Assembly (NCBI GenBank): GCA_002118135.1
Contig: BDIU01000013.1
Span: forward strand, 620,001-684,000
DNA length: 64,000 bases
Reading direction: 5' to 3'
DNA from: Trebouxia sp. TZW2008
Lineage: Eukaryota; Chlorophyta; Trebouxiophyceae; Trebouxiales; Trebouxiaceae
Notes under the pieces: model-generated
Seen by the model: the letters and a program-made list of their open reading frames with translations, nothing else
The model's database searches: none
What the model was told of the DNA's origin: nothing
Shown here: positions 34,101 to 44,088 of the stretch, piece by piece
Position numbering within the stretch: position 1 is the first letter of the stretch
Layout: each line of letters opens with the position of its first letter
Position numbers and translations under genes: made by a program

Positions 34101-36743
34101 CCAGGCCGCCGAAGGGCTTTTGTGCCCAGCGCTGCGCAGCTGAAGGCCCTGCCCTTGCAGGCGGGCCAGAACACCATTGACTTCACGTTTGCTGGGCAGC
34201 GCTTGAGAGCATACATCCATGTCTTCAACTGGAATGCAAGGTATGCATGCAGCCATTTGAGCTCACTTGCAGAAGGCAGCCTAACCAAAACACCATTGAC
34301 TTCACCTTTGCTGGGCAGCATGTGAGAGCATACATCCATGTCTTCAACTGCAATGCAAGGTACGGCAGCAGCCATTTGCGGCGTCAGACAGAAGGCAGCC
34401 TGGTCACAGCATCTGTCTGTTTGCATCTGCGCTCTGTAAACATATATCTGTGTCTCTGCTTGCAATGCCAAGTTGGCAACATGCATTTGCAAATGTTCAT
34501 ATGCTGCTTACAGCTGCAGATGGCTACTGTTGCTGTAGATGGCCACTGTAGCTGCAGATGCACCAAATGCATGGAGTCGCTTGTGCTTGCAGCAAGTTCC
34601 CTGCAAGTTGTCACGGTGATGCTAGGCAGCTTGGACACTGGTATGGTACAGGCTGCTATGTTTCAGCCATCATTCACAGGGGAAGACAAGTGGCGTTGGT
34701 TCTGCGCAGGTTGCACCCAAGCCCTCAAAAGGGTTTCTTTCTTGTGTAAAACAAGTGTCTGTGTACAGTCTGGCATACATCTCTGCGGCAGCAACAGACT
34801 TGACAGGGCAAGGCATACATCCAGAGGAAATTCATAGCAGCAACTGATGCATTAAATTTGCCACCGTTATAAACTCACCGGCAAATTTCAGTAGTGAAGC
34901 ATATGTCAATAACAACATCCTGCGTGATGCAGGCTGGTTGTGTCAGACATCAACGGCACCATCACCAAGTCTGATCTGCTGGGGCACCTGCTACCAGGGG
35001 TAAGGTATGACTGGGGCCACAGGGGGGTTCCCTGCCTGTTCACCAATCCATACCAGCAATTTCTGCATGAGTTGGCACTCTCTGTGATGCAGATTGGTTG
35101 TCTCAGACATCGATGGCACCATCACAAAGTCCGATCTGCTGGGTCATCTGCTACCCCGGGTGGGGTATGACTGGAGCCACAGGGGGGTCACCCGCCTGTT
35201 CACCAACATCAAGGCCAACGGTTACATGTTCATGTTTCTGAGCAGCCGGGCCATTGCACAAGCCTCAGCCACCCGAGACTACCTGCACACCCTCAACCAG
35301 GATGGAGAAACCTTGCCATCTGGGCCTGTCATTATCTCCCCTGATGGGCTGTTTCCCTCCTTATACAGAGAGCTGGTGAGTCAGTGCTGAAAGCAAGACA
35401 TTGTCATCATATACAAACATTACATCGTGTAGCACAGCTACTGGGGTTTTTATGGCCCAACGCTTGTGTGCTGATGACAGCAACCTACTGGACTGTAAGC
35501 CCTGCCTGGATGTGCGCGTTCCCTGTGGAGAGCGTCTGGTGTGTTGGTCGTGCTTCATCTGCTTGGGATCTCATTTGGCAACATGGCAAGAAGCAATGTT
35601 GCAGATGCCGCAATACCCTTGATGCCGCTTGCAATGCACACTGTGCCAAACACAAGCTTTCAGCATGATTCCCGTGTTTGCCAAGCTTGCTGCTGATGTT
35701 TGCAACACAGCCTGGTCATTACAGCTGCAGCTCGTCGGCACTGATTCACAAGTTGCAGTGTGTGTTGTTGTGGACATACTGTACATAAACGGCCAGCGCA
35801 GAGGATTTGCTTTCTGTCCGGACCATAGAAATACCAAGTCACCGCTCTGGCTTCAAGCATACTGCAGCTACAATCCGTTCTTGTTTCTCACGCTTGCTCC
35901 TGTTTTGTCCCTCACTGCTAACATCTGGATTCAGGTGTTACGGTGGATGCATTGTTTCTCACACTTGCTCCTGTCCTGTCCCTCACTGCTGACGTTTGGA
36001 TTCAGGTATTACGGCGGCCGCACGAATTCAAGATCAGGTGTTTGGAGGACATCAGGGCTTTGTTTCCAGCTGACTGGAACCCCTTCTATGCCGGTTTTGG
36101 CAACAGGGACACTGATGAGATGTCCTACCTCACTGTTGGGGTGCCTGCCAGCAAGTGCTTCATCATCAACCCCAAAGGTGTGTACACCCATAAACAGCAA
36201 TTGCATGTCTAGCATCAACCCATAAGATGTGTACGACAGCATTCAGCAGTTCCGCATGCAGCTGTGACCAGCAGATGTACCAGCTGCAGACCCCATGCAG
36301 TGCTTGCAACGGCCTTGCCTAAATGGTTGTGATTTCTGGCTGTGACCTCGGCCGTCAAAACAATTTGCTAGGTCTGTGGTTGTCTGTTGGATGCAGTTTG
36401 CATATCTTGAACCGAAAAAGCATAATCAAGGCGTTGCTCTTTGACTGCATGTAACTCAGGTAGACATGTGGTTTGTGCAGGTGAATTGAGAAAAGCATCT
36501 TCAGCTGTGATAACTTCCACCTGGGGCTCTTTGACGTCAGTGAACACACTTGTGCAAGCAATGTTTCCTCCGCTGCAAGAGAAAGCGACACCTGAAAGGG
36601 AAGAGTACAATGACTACAATTACTGGCATGTGACACCGCCGATCATCATTGACTCAGAAGATGATGCTTTTGGCGATCCTGAAGGCCAACATTCTGACAC
36701 AGGTTCAGACTCAGATACAGACAGCTTTCACCACTTCCTCTGA
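25103..36743 (+). CDS. PAH: Lipin / Mg-dependent phosphatidate phosphatase (PAH)
   Basis: Dephosphorylates phosphatidate to diacylglycerol on endoplasmic-reticulum and nuclear membranes, feeding glycerolipid and oil synthesis. Supported exons: 25103-25310, 25500-25562, 26100-26174, 26926-27041, 27705-27792, 28108-29149, 29646-29911, 30366-30532, 30907-31492, 32599-32860, 33440-33598, 34011-34240, 35093-35375, 36006-36177, 36481-36743. One exon between 31493 and 32598 is missing from my model (phase demands it; it should encode the SLCG motif), and another may lie at 33674-33760. [50 protein letters not shown]. Middle: Ser-rich linker. [25 protein letters not shown], then the HAD active site [50 protein letters not shown] and a Trp-containing acidic tail. 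Several exon edges are duplicated in the introns. The start ATG could be replaced by an upstream exon. Confidence 0.94.
25612..25875 (-). pseudogene. Antisense ankyrin-repeat fragment inside lipin intron 2
   Basis: On the strand opposite lipin an open stretch of 87 codons encodes two ankyrin repeats, [20 protein letters not shown]...CGADLNMQD and [27 protein letters not shown], with the expected TPL..AA..GH...V..L...GAD pattern and 33-34 residue spacing. The DNA repeat unit is 102 bp. Only two repeats remain and the frame closes on both sides, so this is a fragment, or an exon of a nested gene whose other exons I could not find. Confidence 0.7.
27224..27298 (+). repeat. Copy of lipin exon 4 3' edge and donor
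   Basis: The last ~70 bases of exon 4 (encoding [18 protein letters not shown]) reappear 256 bp downstream, ending in CAG followed by GT at 27298. Changes such as GATGAG to GACAAG show decay. Shorter similar blocks nearby (27110-27200, 27360-27440) suggest more than one duplication. Confidence 0.75.
28668..28850 (+). repeat. Coding minisatellite in lipin exon 6
   Basis: Four imperfect units of about 45-57 bp encode variants of [16 protein letters not shown] ([44 protein letters not shown]) in the disordered linker of lipin. Unit lengths are multiples of three so the frame is preserved. Copy number is likely variable between strains. Confidence 0.8.
29390..29645 (+). repeat. Copies of lipin exon 7 5' region and acceptor
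   Basis: The real exon 7 acceptor ends at 29645. A copy of acceptor and exon start (GTGCAGGGACATTACTTCAG) has its AG at 29496, 149 bp upstream, and runs on through a degenerate version of the exon with a stop in frame. A third partial copy of the later exon sequence lies at about 29400-29470. Confidence 0.8.
30200..30365 (+). repeat. In-frame tandem copy of lipin exon 8
   Basis: Exon 8 (acceptor AG 30365) encodes [20 protein letters not shown] and onward. A near-identical copy with its own TTTTGCAG acceptor lies exactly 165 bp upstream (AG 30200). The first ~115 exon bases match closely, then diverge, and no good donor follows. Because 165 is 55 codons, reading through from the upstream acceptor would stay open and add 55 residues. 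Confidence 0.85.
30652..30735 (+). repeat. Two CTG/GCT trinucleotide tracts in lipin intron
   Basis: Uninterrupted GCT/CTG runs at about 30652-30672 and 30707-30735 lie downstream of exon 8. They match the general TGCTGC richness of the window. Confidence 0.9.
32998..33195 (+). repeat. Two decayed copies of lipin exon 10 3' half
   Basis: The real donor is at 32861. At 33047, 186 bp on, GCTAGCAAG|GTGAG repeats the end of exon 10 ([12 protein letters not shown] reduced to [12 protein letters not shown]), and a further copy at about 33090-33190 repeats the [16 protein letters not shown] region with stops and indels. Confidence 0.8.
34283..34360 (+). repeat. Copy of lipin exon 3' edge encoding [10 protein letters not shown]
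   Basis: 119 bp downstream of the exon ending at 34240, the segment [20 protein letters not shown] recurs as [20 protein letters not shown] and ends with AG followed by GTACGG (GT at 34360). Both donors are in the same phase, so retaining the region or choosing the second donor are both conceivable. Confidence 0.82.
34933..35092 (+). repeat. Second copy of lipin catalytic exon, DINGT
   Basis: A GTGATGCAG acceptor (AG at 34932) precedes a ~110-base copy of the start of the catalytic exon at 35093. It encodes [20 protein letters not shown]: the first Asp of DXDGT is kept but the second, the general acid/base of HAD phosphatases, is Asn. A donor-like GTAAGG follows after LLPG. The copy diverges after LFTN. 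The acceptor has the same phase as the real one. Likely a relic, but it could be spliced. Confidence 0.85.
35860..36005 (+). repeat. Copy of acceptor before lipin exon 36006
   Basis: A ~71-bp unit containing CTTGCTCCTGT.TTGTCCCTCACTGCT..C.T.TGGATTCAG is repeated, with acceptor AGs at 35934 and 36005; only the second leads into the RRPHEFK-coding exon. Confidence 0.8.
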
Positions 36744-37356
36744 ATAAAGGCTGAGACACAAAGATGTGAATTGCGCTAGAACAGTATCTGCTTCTGCTTA
36801 ACACTCATGTGTGTCTTTAGATTGATGTATTCCCATTGTTTACCCAATCTGGGACCTGTCCAAATGTAGCATAGCTGTGAATTTGTGTTGCAGTGTGTGA
36901 GTCAGCATGCTGTACAGCTTTTCCTGCTGTCAATTCTTTACCCGGATTCACGGCAGGATGACCAAGGCTTGCAGCAATCAATTTCTGCTGCAGTGTGTTC
37001 CACCCAGTGTGTTTTATTGCTGCAGTCTATTGTCCATGACTTTCATCTGCAAGAGCGCCTTTTTATGCTGCCAAACCAGCAAGCAGGTGGCTGAGGCTTG
37101 AGCATCCGTGCGAACTACTTTTACACAATGTCTGATGTCTTCAGTTCACGTGCGTTGATCCTCTAGATGCCTACCAAGAATCAAACATATTTTGCCATTT
37201 TGCAGGTTTGTTGGTCTTTGGTGACTTGCCATACCAAGACTATAGTACAATGATGTACATGCGCTGCCTTCTAATCTAGTGAACTATACTCGCAGCCTGT
37301 CTCACTGCATCTACACTAGAAGGTTTCAGGGAGTCTGATCTACTTCGAATGCTCGA
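36744..37356. other. Intergenic, convergent 3' ends of lipin and copper chaperone
   Basis: Holds the two 3' UTRs. AATAAA-like sequence follows the lipin stop (TGAATAAAGG at 36741). No gene seen. Confidence 0.55.
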
Positions 37357-37962
37357 TCACCAGTCGTCAAAATGCGCCTGGGCCTTGAAGCCAAGCTGTG
37401 TGATCTTCTCCACCATGGGAGGCATCTTGTTGAAGGCTGCATCCATGGGATCATTTGCATGCACCTCCACAGTTGCAATGCCTGTGGCTAAATTGATCTT
37501 CACCTTGTCCACACCATCCATTGCCTATATCATGTCAGCAGCTTGTTAAAGAGTCTGCAACAACACAAGCTGCAGGCAGTCAATAAGTGCCCTCGCCTTG
37601 AGAGCATTCTCCACACGACTGGTGCAGCCCTCACAAACCATGCCCTCGACCTTCAGCTCGAGCTCCATCACGTCAGCTGCGAGGCTGACAAAAGTTTAGC
37701 ATGCTTGCCAAATAGACTGTGTGTGACAACAGGTTCGCCACCTGCCTTCAGCTTCTGCCGTGTCCACGGCAGTGCTTCTGCATGCGGTGCCCCGTCTTGG
37801 CAGGCTGGTTTGTCGGGAAGCCTGAACCTGCAGGCGGTGCTGTGGGACAACAGCAGGTGATGGAGTCGCTTGCTGGTGCTTTGCAAGGATGCGAGGGCTG
37901 CATGAACCTGCTCGGGTGCTCAGCGCGCTGGGCACAGGACTGATCCAGGTGAAAGCAGACAT
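37357..37962 (-). CDS. HMA-domain copper chaperone with plastid transit peptide
   Basis: Three exons, 37962-37742, 37684-37597 and 37524-37357, encode 158 aa. The C-terminal ~85 residues form a heavy-metal-associated domain: MELELKVEGMVCEGCTSRV with the metal-binding MxCxxC, then AMDGVDKVKINLATGIATVE and a short tail ending HFDDW. Such domains carry Cu(I) to P-type ATPases or superoxide dismutase. The ~70 residues ahead (MSAFTWISPVPSALSTRAGS..., basic, Ser/Thr/Ala-rich) look like a chloroplast transit peptide, so the role may parallel the plant plastid chaperone PCH1; that is inference. Intron 2 needs a GC donor (AAG|GCGAGG). An alternative first exon frame lacks an ATG and was not chosen. 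Downstream of UBFD1 and in the same direction. Confidence 0.86.
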
Positions 37963-38813
37963 ACTGTCGTCGCTGTGAGAGTCACACGCAACACCCGCGT
38001 AGAGATTGTCGTACACAGCGAAAAACTGAGTATTCGTGATATCGCGCCTGACCTACAAAGCTTGCGATGCTAGGGCGCGCAAACACTTCGGTCTCGAGTA
38101 CCTCCCAACATGCAATCGACGCAGAGCGTGTTTGATTTTGACAATTTGGAAAATTTAGCACTCAGGTAGCTGACTAATCGAATGACCCCCCCCTTGCAAA
38201 GTCGCTGGCACATTTCACAGGGAAGTCAACGCCCTTGAGAGTGGTACAGTCTCTGTCAAAGTTCTGTTGACTTTGTTGTGACAGGGCTGGTCGACACCAC
38301 TTGTATGCATCCATTGTTGACAACTCTGAACACAGATGCGTGCATGCCAGCGCTGTTCAAGCTGCTGCTCAAGCCTGTCAAACAAAACTGGTGTGAATGT
38401 ATGCTGAGCTGAGGCAAAGTTCATGAAATGGCAGCTGTACACCTTGAGTGCCTTGTAGCAACCTCTGATCATAAGAGCACGGCCTAACACCCAGACAAGC
38501 TGTACAGAACCCTGATGCTTTTCGAGAATTCACGACCAACACAAAGGGTTCTTTGAGAGGAGTCCAGCGCGCAAGCAGCAGCCAAGCTGGAGCAGGTGCT
38601 GACGCACACGGTGTTGAGTTTCTGTATACATGCGCTTCCATTCATAGTTCTGACCATGAGGGTTTTGTTTCCGTGCAGCTTGATGTCTGCCTGCACACCA
38701 AACGCAAAAAGTTGACCCACTGGGAGCTTCAATTTCACAAGACAGCCCTTGGTGTATGCAGAAGACAGAGGCGCTCACCAGTCTGACATCTCATGTCACA
38801 GAAAAAAGTAAGT
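37963..38813. other. Intergenic between UBFD1 and copper chaperone
   Basis: Should contain the UBFD1 3' UTR and the chaperone promoter (both genes on the minus strand). GC-rich around 37980-38130, next to the chaperone start. Small overlapping frames on both strands look non-coding. Confidence 0.5.
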
Positions 38814-40494
38814 CTAGATCAAAGCTGCCACGCCAATGATGCGCATCTTGATAGCTGCTGTATACTGGCTGGGAAACCAATACAGCCAGTACTTGCCTTT
38901 GCCTGCAGCGTCATTGCAAATGCTTTTCTCGAGAACTGCTAGCTTGCAAGAAAAGAAGGCAGAAAAGTCTTTGCTGTTAGGCATCATTATGGCAGCCTCT
39001 GTGAATAGAAGCAGCTTTTGATAAGACAGTACAGCATGCAAGATGTCAGACAATTGCTCAGCCGAGGACTAGATTAGCCTGCAAAGGGAAAGCTTGTATG
39101 CAGCATACTTTCTGCATTGAGGTGAAAGGCCACCATGCTGTACTCTTCATGTCCTTCAATGACATGGCTCTCAATCTTCTTGATCTGACTGTAATACACT
39201 GCACAAGCAGCATTTGTTGAATTTTGGTGTTCAGGATACCAAAACCCAGGACAAGCTTTCATGATTTCCTCCAAGAACGAGCACTTGGGACATGGCTTAG
39301 AGACTGCATGCTTGTCAGGAGCAGCAGTGTGTAAAATTAGATCCTACATATTGCATGTCAAGATCTGGCTGACACATGAGAGCATGACTGTGGGTACCTT
39401 TCTGTGTGCTAGCAGCAGACCCAATCCAGACTTGCTGCTCTGATGGTTTGAAAGTCAGCCTCACCTGCAGAAAGCCTCCCAGTGTGCCAATAGGAAATGA
39501 ATTAGTTGTCACTGTGACTGCATGCAGTGTGCAGCATGTGACTCATGACATAACTCCTATTGAGACTGTAGAAACTTGTAACATCTGCTCCTTGACAGCA
39601 TGCATGGGCACCTTGTTGCCTTGGCCGTTGAGCAAGCCAGGAATCATGTTATCATCGTCTTTGAGCTGCACTTGCCTGCCAGCTATGCCAGGCATGACTC
39701 CATCAGGCATACCCTTGTCTAAAACCTGCATCACACTGTTGAAAATGCTTGCACAGGAAAGGCCTCAGATGCAGATGTGCCATTCCTGCATTGTCCGCCT
39801 TTTCTGTACCAGCGTCTCTGATGATGTGATGCAGAATTCTGATGTCAGACGTGTCGTTGCGCGGTGAGCTTTGGCTGATTTTGACCTACATTGCTGCCAG
39901 CAAAGCATGTTTTGCAGCTGAGCCAAGGCAGCTGGTATTTGTTTGGATGATGTATGATGAGCAACTGATTGCTCATGCATTAGCAGCAAAGGAGTGGGCA
40001 TGCCTTCTTGTGCTGAGTTTGGGTCTGCACAGGATCTTCCTGAATGTTTGGTGGTGTGTCCCACGCCAGACCAGGGGTTGTTGTTGGGGCTGCTGCAGAA
40101 AGGATCTCCTGAGGCCTATACACCAGTCCCTTGCAATTTCTACGCATTCTGATATGCTGCTTTGAGAAATACTCATGGCAGAGACAAATATGAAAAGCAC
40201 CAAAGCTCACCTGCTGCCTATAAGCATAACACGCAAGCCTTTCTTCACCCCTGCTTTTTGCAAAGAGGTGTCATCAGGATGCATCTGGCCTTTGATCAGC
40301 AACTTCTGCATCGCTACAGGTATGTCTTGCAGCTGCTGAGCTTTGACCTTCAGATCGCCAACAGTGGCGGACAAAGGCATACTGAGGTCTGTACAAGTTT
40401 TGCCAAATTGCAGTTTGAATGTGACGGCTGGTTCATTTTGCTGATCGCTGATTTGCTGCTGCTGATTAGGCAGAAACTCGGCCTCAGCACTCAT
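38814..40494 (-). CDS. UBFD1: UBFD1 homologue (ubiquitin-like domain protein)
   Basis: Homologue of UBFD1, a conserved protein with an N-terminal ubiquitin-like domain that has been reported to bind polyubiquitin; its role in algae is unknown. Secure exons: 40494-40211 (ubiquitin-like domain, with TFKLQFGKTCTDLSMPL... and DIPVAMQKLLIKGQM, KKGLRVMLIGS), 39735-39612 (MQVLDKGMPDGVMPGIAG), 39464-39398 (VRLTFKPSEQQVWIGSAAST), 39198-39109 (IESHVIEGHEEYSMVAFHLN) and 38902-38814 (KYWLYWFPSQYTAAIKMRII). The C-terminal half matches the UBFD1 domain order exactly. The linker between the first two is carried by exons near 40095-40030 and 39840-39799 that I could place only tentatively; they need GC donors. 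About 270 aa in total. Confidence 0.87.
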
Positions 40495-41270
40495 GTTGAG
40501 CCACACCCACTTAGAGCACGATCGCGACTGATCTGTCGTCAGAAGTCAAGCAAACCAAGCTCGTCGCGTGCACCAGCTTAAGGGCGTACTTCCGAACAAG
40601 CGCCGCCCGAAGGTGTTGAGCCAAGGGATGCAAAGAGCCTCTTTTCCGCAAGCAGCGCTGCGCAAGTCGTCGCTTTCTGCAATGCATGGTGCCACCTGAG
40701 CACAGCATGCATGCTATGCATGTCTGTGTGTGCATGTCAAGCATGCTGAGCTGTGCACCCAGCGCTTTCTTGTTTGGCACGCTTGTTGCTTTGGGATGCC
40801 AGTTGGTGCAAAGAGAGGGTCACAGCTGCAACTGCCAACCTACCTCATGTTGCACATATTTGTCAACATTGTGTATGGAGCAGATCATGCCGGCACCACT
40901 GAAGCTTCCAGTTTGTGATTGTCAGTATGAAAAGCGTTCACATCTGCTTCTCCCCTTATCATGATCATTGCTTTGATAGTCTGCAAGATTCTGCATAACA
41001 GTGCCTAAAACCATGCTGTCACGTGCTCAACATCACGCATTGACAAGACAGCCTGATGTTGCACTCAATCTCGAAAGCATGTTCATATGCCACACATTTG
41101 TGAGGCTTGCTCTGCTGTATATAAACCCCAATCCATGCAATGCTGAGCAGTTGTGACTGCAGTTGCTGACAGGCTGACTTGGCTTTTGTGAAAATGGTTA
41201 AGGGGCCGGAGTCAAACATGTTACAAGTATGAGTCTGTTGGTGGACTTGATCATACTGACTGAGCTGCAT
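40495..41270. other. Intergenic upstream of UBFD1
   Basis: Between the AIG1-like stop (41271) and the UBFD1 start; both genes are on the minus strand, so this contains the UBFD1 promoter. GC-rich for ~150 bp next to the start. No coding potential recognised. Confidence 0.5.
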
Positions 41271-43105
41271 CTACTCGACTTTGGCCATCTGGACTTGAAG
41301 CTGCTGCCTACTTGTTGAGAAATACTGCAGTATCCAATACTTGATCTGTAGAAGCAAAATCACAAACCCAAAGAACACCCAATGAACAGCAAACAACCCC
41401 AGATAAGCAAAAGGCGCCCATGGCTGACTTGCATCCAAGAACTGCATCAAACACAGCTCACAGTAAGTACGATGCAATGTAGTTGGTAATACAGTTACTA
41501 CAGACTGCAGACAACACTACAGAGCAGCTCGTGATAGATGCCTGGTTAGCAGAACAGTTATGACTTGATTGCTTGCATGCACTGACCTGGATGCAATCAG
41601 CTTGTATGCTGCACTCACCGGATACATCCACTTGCCAGATGAGGAGAAGTTGATGAAAGCCCATATGCCATAGAAAGATGTCCACAAGCCCACGTAGCCA
41701 AGCAGATATGGGAAGAAAGGTATGCTGTTCAGAAACATTTCTCCCAACACCAGGACAAAATTGAAGCCATGCTGCATCATTCCAAAAGCTTGTCAGATGC
41801 AATTAAAGCATTTTGCCTGATGCCTGTGCTTTGCAATATGCACATGTTCTACACGTGCAGCATAAACATTGAGCAACAACAGCGGCGCTATGAATCATCA
41901 TCTGAACGTCATGCAACCATACCTGATTGTAGCTAGTAAAGTTGAAAAGCTGGTTTGCAAAGAACTCTACACGTTTTGGATCTGGATTGGCCTTGAGCAT
42001 AGGCCAAAGCAAGCTCCAAGTCAGGACGTCAACAATGAACACTGTCTGCAGCAACATGTGTCACTGGAGATGTTCAATTGCGCCAAAACATACCTAGCTG
42101 AGCCTGTCTGGCATATATTCTGGGATGAATGAACGAGCAAATGCAAGAATAAATCAAGGAAACTGATTGAGATCAATGAGTTGAGATGAGATCAGATGAA
42201 TGCATGCAGCAACATGTGTCGGCCTTGTCCGTAAAGCAGCTTTTGTTGCAGTTGGACGCTCAACAAGACTGGCAGCTTGCACATACCGTAAGGTTAATGT
42301 GAAACAGTGCAACAACAAAGTATCCAAGCCCATTCACATGCTGCCTGTCGGCAGATGCATGACCTTCATCATTCTTGGCACGTTGTATTTTGCTGGCTTT
42401 CTGTCGCCTCAGATCTAAGCTGCTATACAACGCTGCTACACCAAAAAACAGAATAAGCAAGTAATAGTTCCTGCAGCATACAAAACAATCAGCAACATAT
42501 CTTATCCAGGAAGCTTTGTGACAGAAGCAGTGACGGAAGCAGCAATAACATGTTGCATGCTGATGACTTTGACAGCAGCAGAATCATAAATAGGATGCAT
42601 ATAACTTCAACGAATGCACGTTGCTTTGACTCACCAGACTGTATAGTACTTGAGCACAAACAAGCCCCTATTCCGAAACTGAATGGCAGCAACAGTTCCA
42701 CACCACAAAAAGGCCAAAAGCCGGTACCACAAAAGCGCCTGTGTTGGAACTGCGATAGACTATAGGTTGCTTCTAGGGAGACAGTGAGTTGACAAATCAG
42801 TCTGGGCGTCAACAGCTGACGACAATACCTACTGCACTGCCAGCGACTTCAGCAGCCTTGGTCGCCCATACACCATTCCGACTGCAGGCCAGGTCGGGTG
42901 AGTTGATGAACGCAACCTTGCAACTTGCCAAGACTTACCTTGTAGAGGCTTACAGCGCAAAAGCGCAAACAATACACAGCCCGTACCTTTTAGACCACGG
43001 CTTGTACATAATCATCCATATTGATTGCGCAAAGCCGGCGGCCACGACGGCCAAAACGCTCGCTGGTATTACTCGGTGAAACATCAGATGCTCTGCATAC
43101 GTCAT
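41271..43105 (-). CDS. AIG1/FAR-17a-like multi-pass membrane protein
   Basis: Seven exons in phase, 43105-42987, 42881-42829, 42749-42635, 42470-42287, 42045-41923, 41771-41619 and 41441-41271, give 305 aa. About six hydrophobic segments are visible: LLWYRLLAFLWCGTVAA, YYLLILFFGVAALY, GYFVVALFHI, VFIVDVLTWSLLW, NFVLVLGEMFLN/PYLLGYVGLWTSFYGI, and FAYLGLFAVHWVFFGFVILL. The segment HGFNFVLVLGE...GKWMYPFLDASQPWAPFAYLGL fits the AIG1/ADTRP and related plant membrane families, where a Thr and a His act in lipid-ester hydrolysis in animals; the His of HGFNF is the matching candidate. Whether this alga's protein is a hydrolase is not known. The N-terminal ~60 residues carry an extra hydrophobic stretch. 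Divergent from the unknown membrane protein next door. Confidence 0.78.
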
Positions 43106-44088
43106 TGTGGGGCCTTTTGATCCTGGTGCTGTGCGCGTGTGTGCAACAGCAACTATGACTTCAATGCACTCATATTTGCAGCGCGTGCGCAAGCGCTAGC
43201 CCCATAAAGCAATGGCGTAACGCTTTGACTCAGACTAGAGCAATACAGGGAACAGGACGTGAAGCAGTCCCCAGCTGCGGTCCCTACAAAATAGTGTGCA
43301 AATGTGCACACATGATGTGCAAAGGCCCTGCCAACCATCAATACAGCTCTGGTCCAGAAGGGCAGCGTATGCATGCGATGACGCTAGGCAAGGCCAAGAT
43401 GTTCTGAAATCCTGCTTATCAACAATTGCAGGCCTAGGCCTTCTCTGCAGCTTCTGAAAACAGGGTTGGAATTCGTGCTTGGCAAGCAAGGAATCCATGT
43501 GTTACACTGTAGTAATGCCTTCTCTGGCATGCAATAAGTTGTCAGCAAAGCTACATGTCATGTGATCCGGCAGCTCAGTCTTGCATCCAGCATCCAGGCC
43601 AAAGATGTTGCCAATTGGCGGGACTCAATCTCCATGCCTGGCATGGAACAGTCAATGGCTAGTCGTGAGTTTCGACAAAGGCAGGCTAGATTGTGCCACA
43701 GCACTGACAGCTGTGCTGCTGGACACACGAGGCATGAGGCGTGAAGCATCATTGCAACATCAACATGAACCAAGTCGAACAGACCCTGGACCAACTCAGC
43801 ACAAGCAGTTGCTGCTAGTAACATAGCGTTGACTTGGATCGACCTGTACCGGCTTGGCGCTTCATCTGATGCCGCTGTCGAGGCTGGCAACAATCGCCTC
43901 CGTGCAATCGAAATGCTGAGGCCATCAACCGTCAATAGCGTCCAGTGAGCGCGGTAGACGATGCGGTGTCAGAAGAAACGATCAGTCAGCAACTGGTCTA
44001 TGTTTGTATTTCAGCTGCTTGATGACTTGCACAAGAATACAGCCGTGATTTGGCGTAGCCGTTGCAAGTACTGAAGCAGCGGCAGGCC
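43106..44088. promoter_or_regulatory. Divergent promoter region AIG1-like / unknown membrane gene
   Basis: 983 bp between opposing start codons. GC-rich near both ends (43110-43200 and 43900-44050). No coding exon supported, no specific site recognised. Confidence 0.5.

Noticed and set aside
36006..36743. Separate small phosphatase-like gene
   Set aside because: The exons continue lipin in correct phase and contain the conserved lipin C-terminal motifs.
37668..37886. Alternative first exon frame for the copper chaperone (QSTSKRLHHLLLSHS)
   Set aside because: It has no ATG; the other frame gives an ATG, a better transit peptide and a better acceptor in phase.
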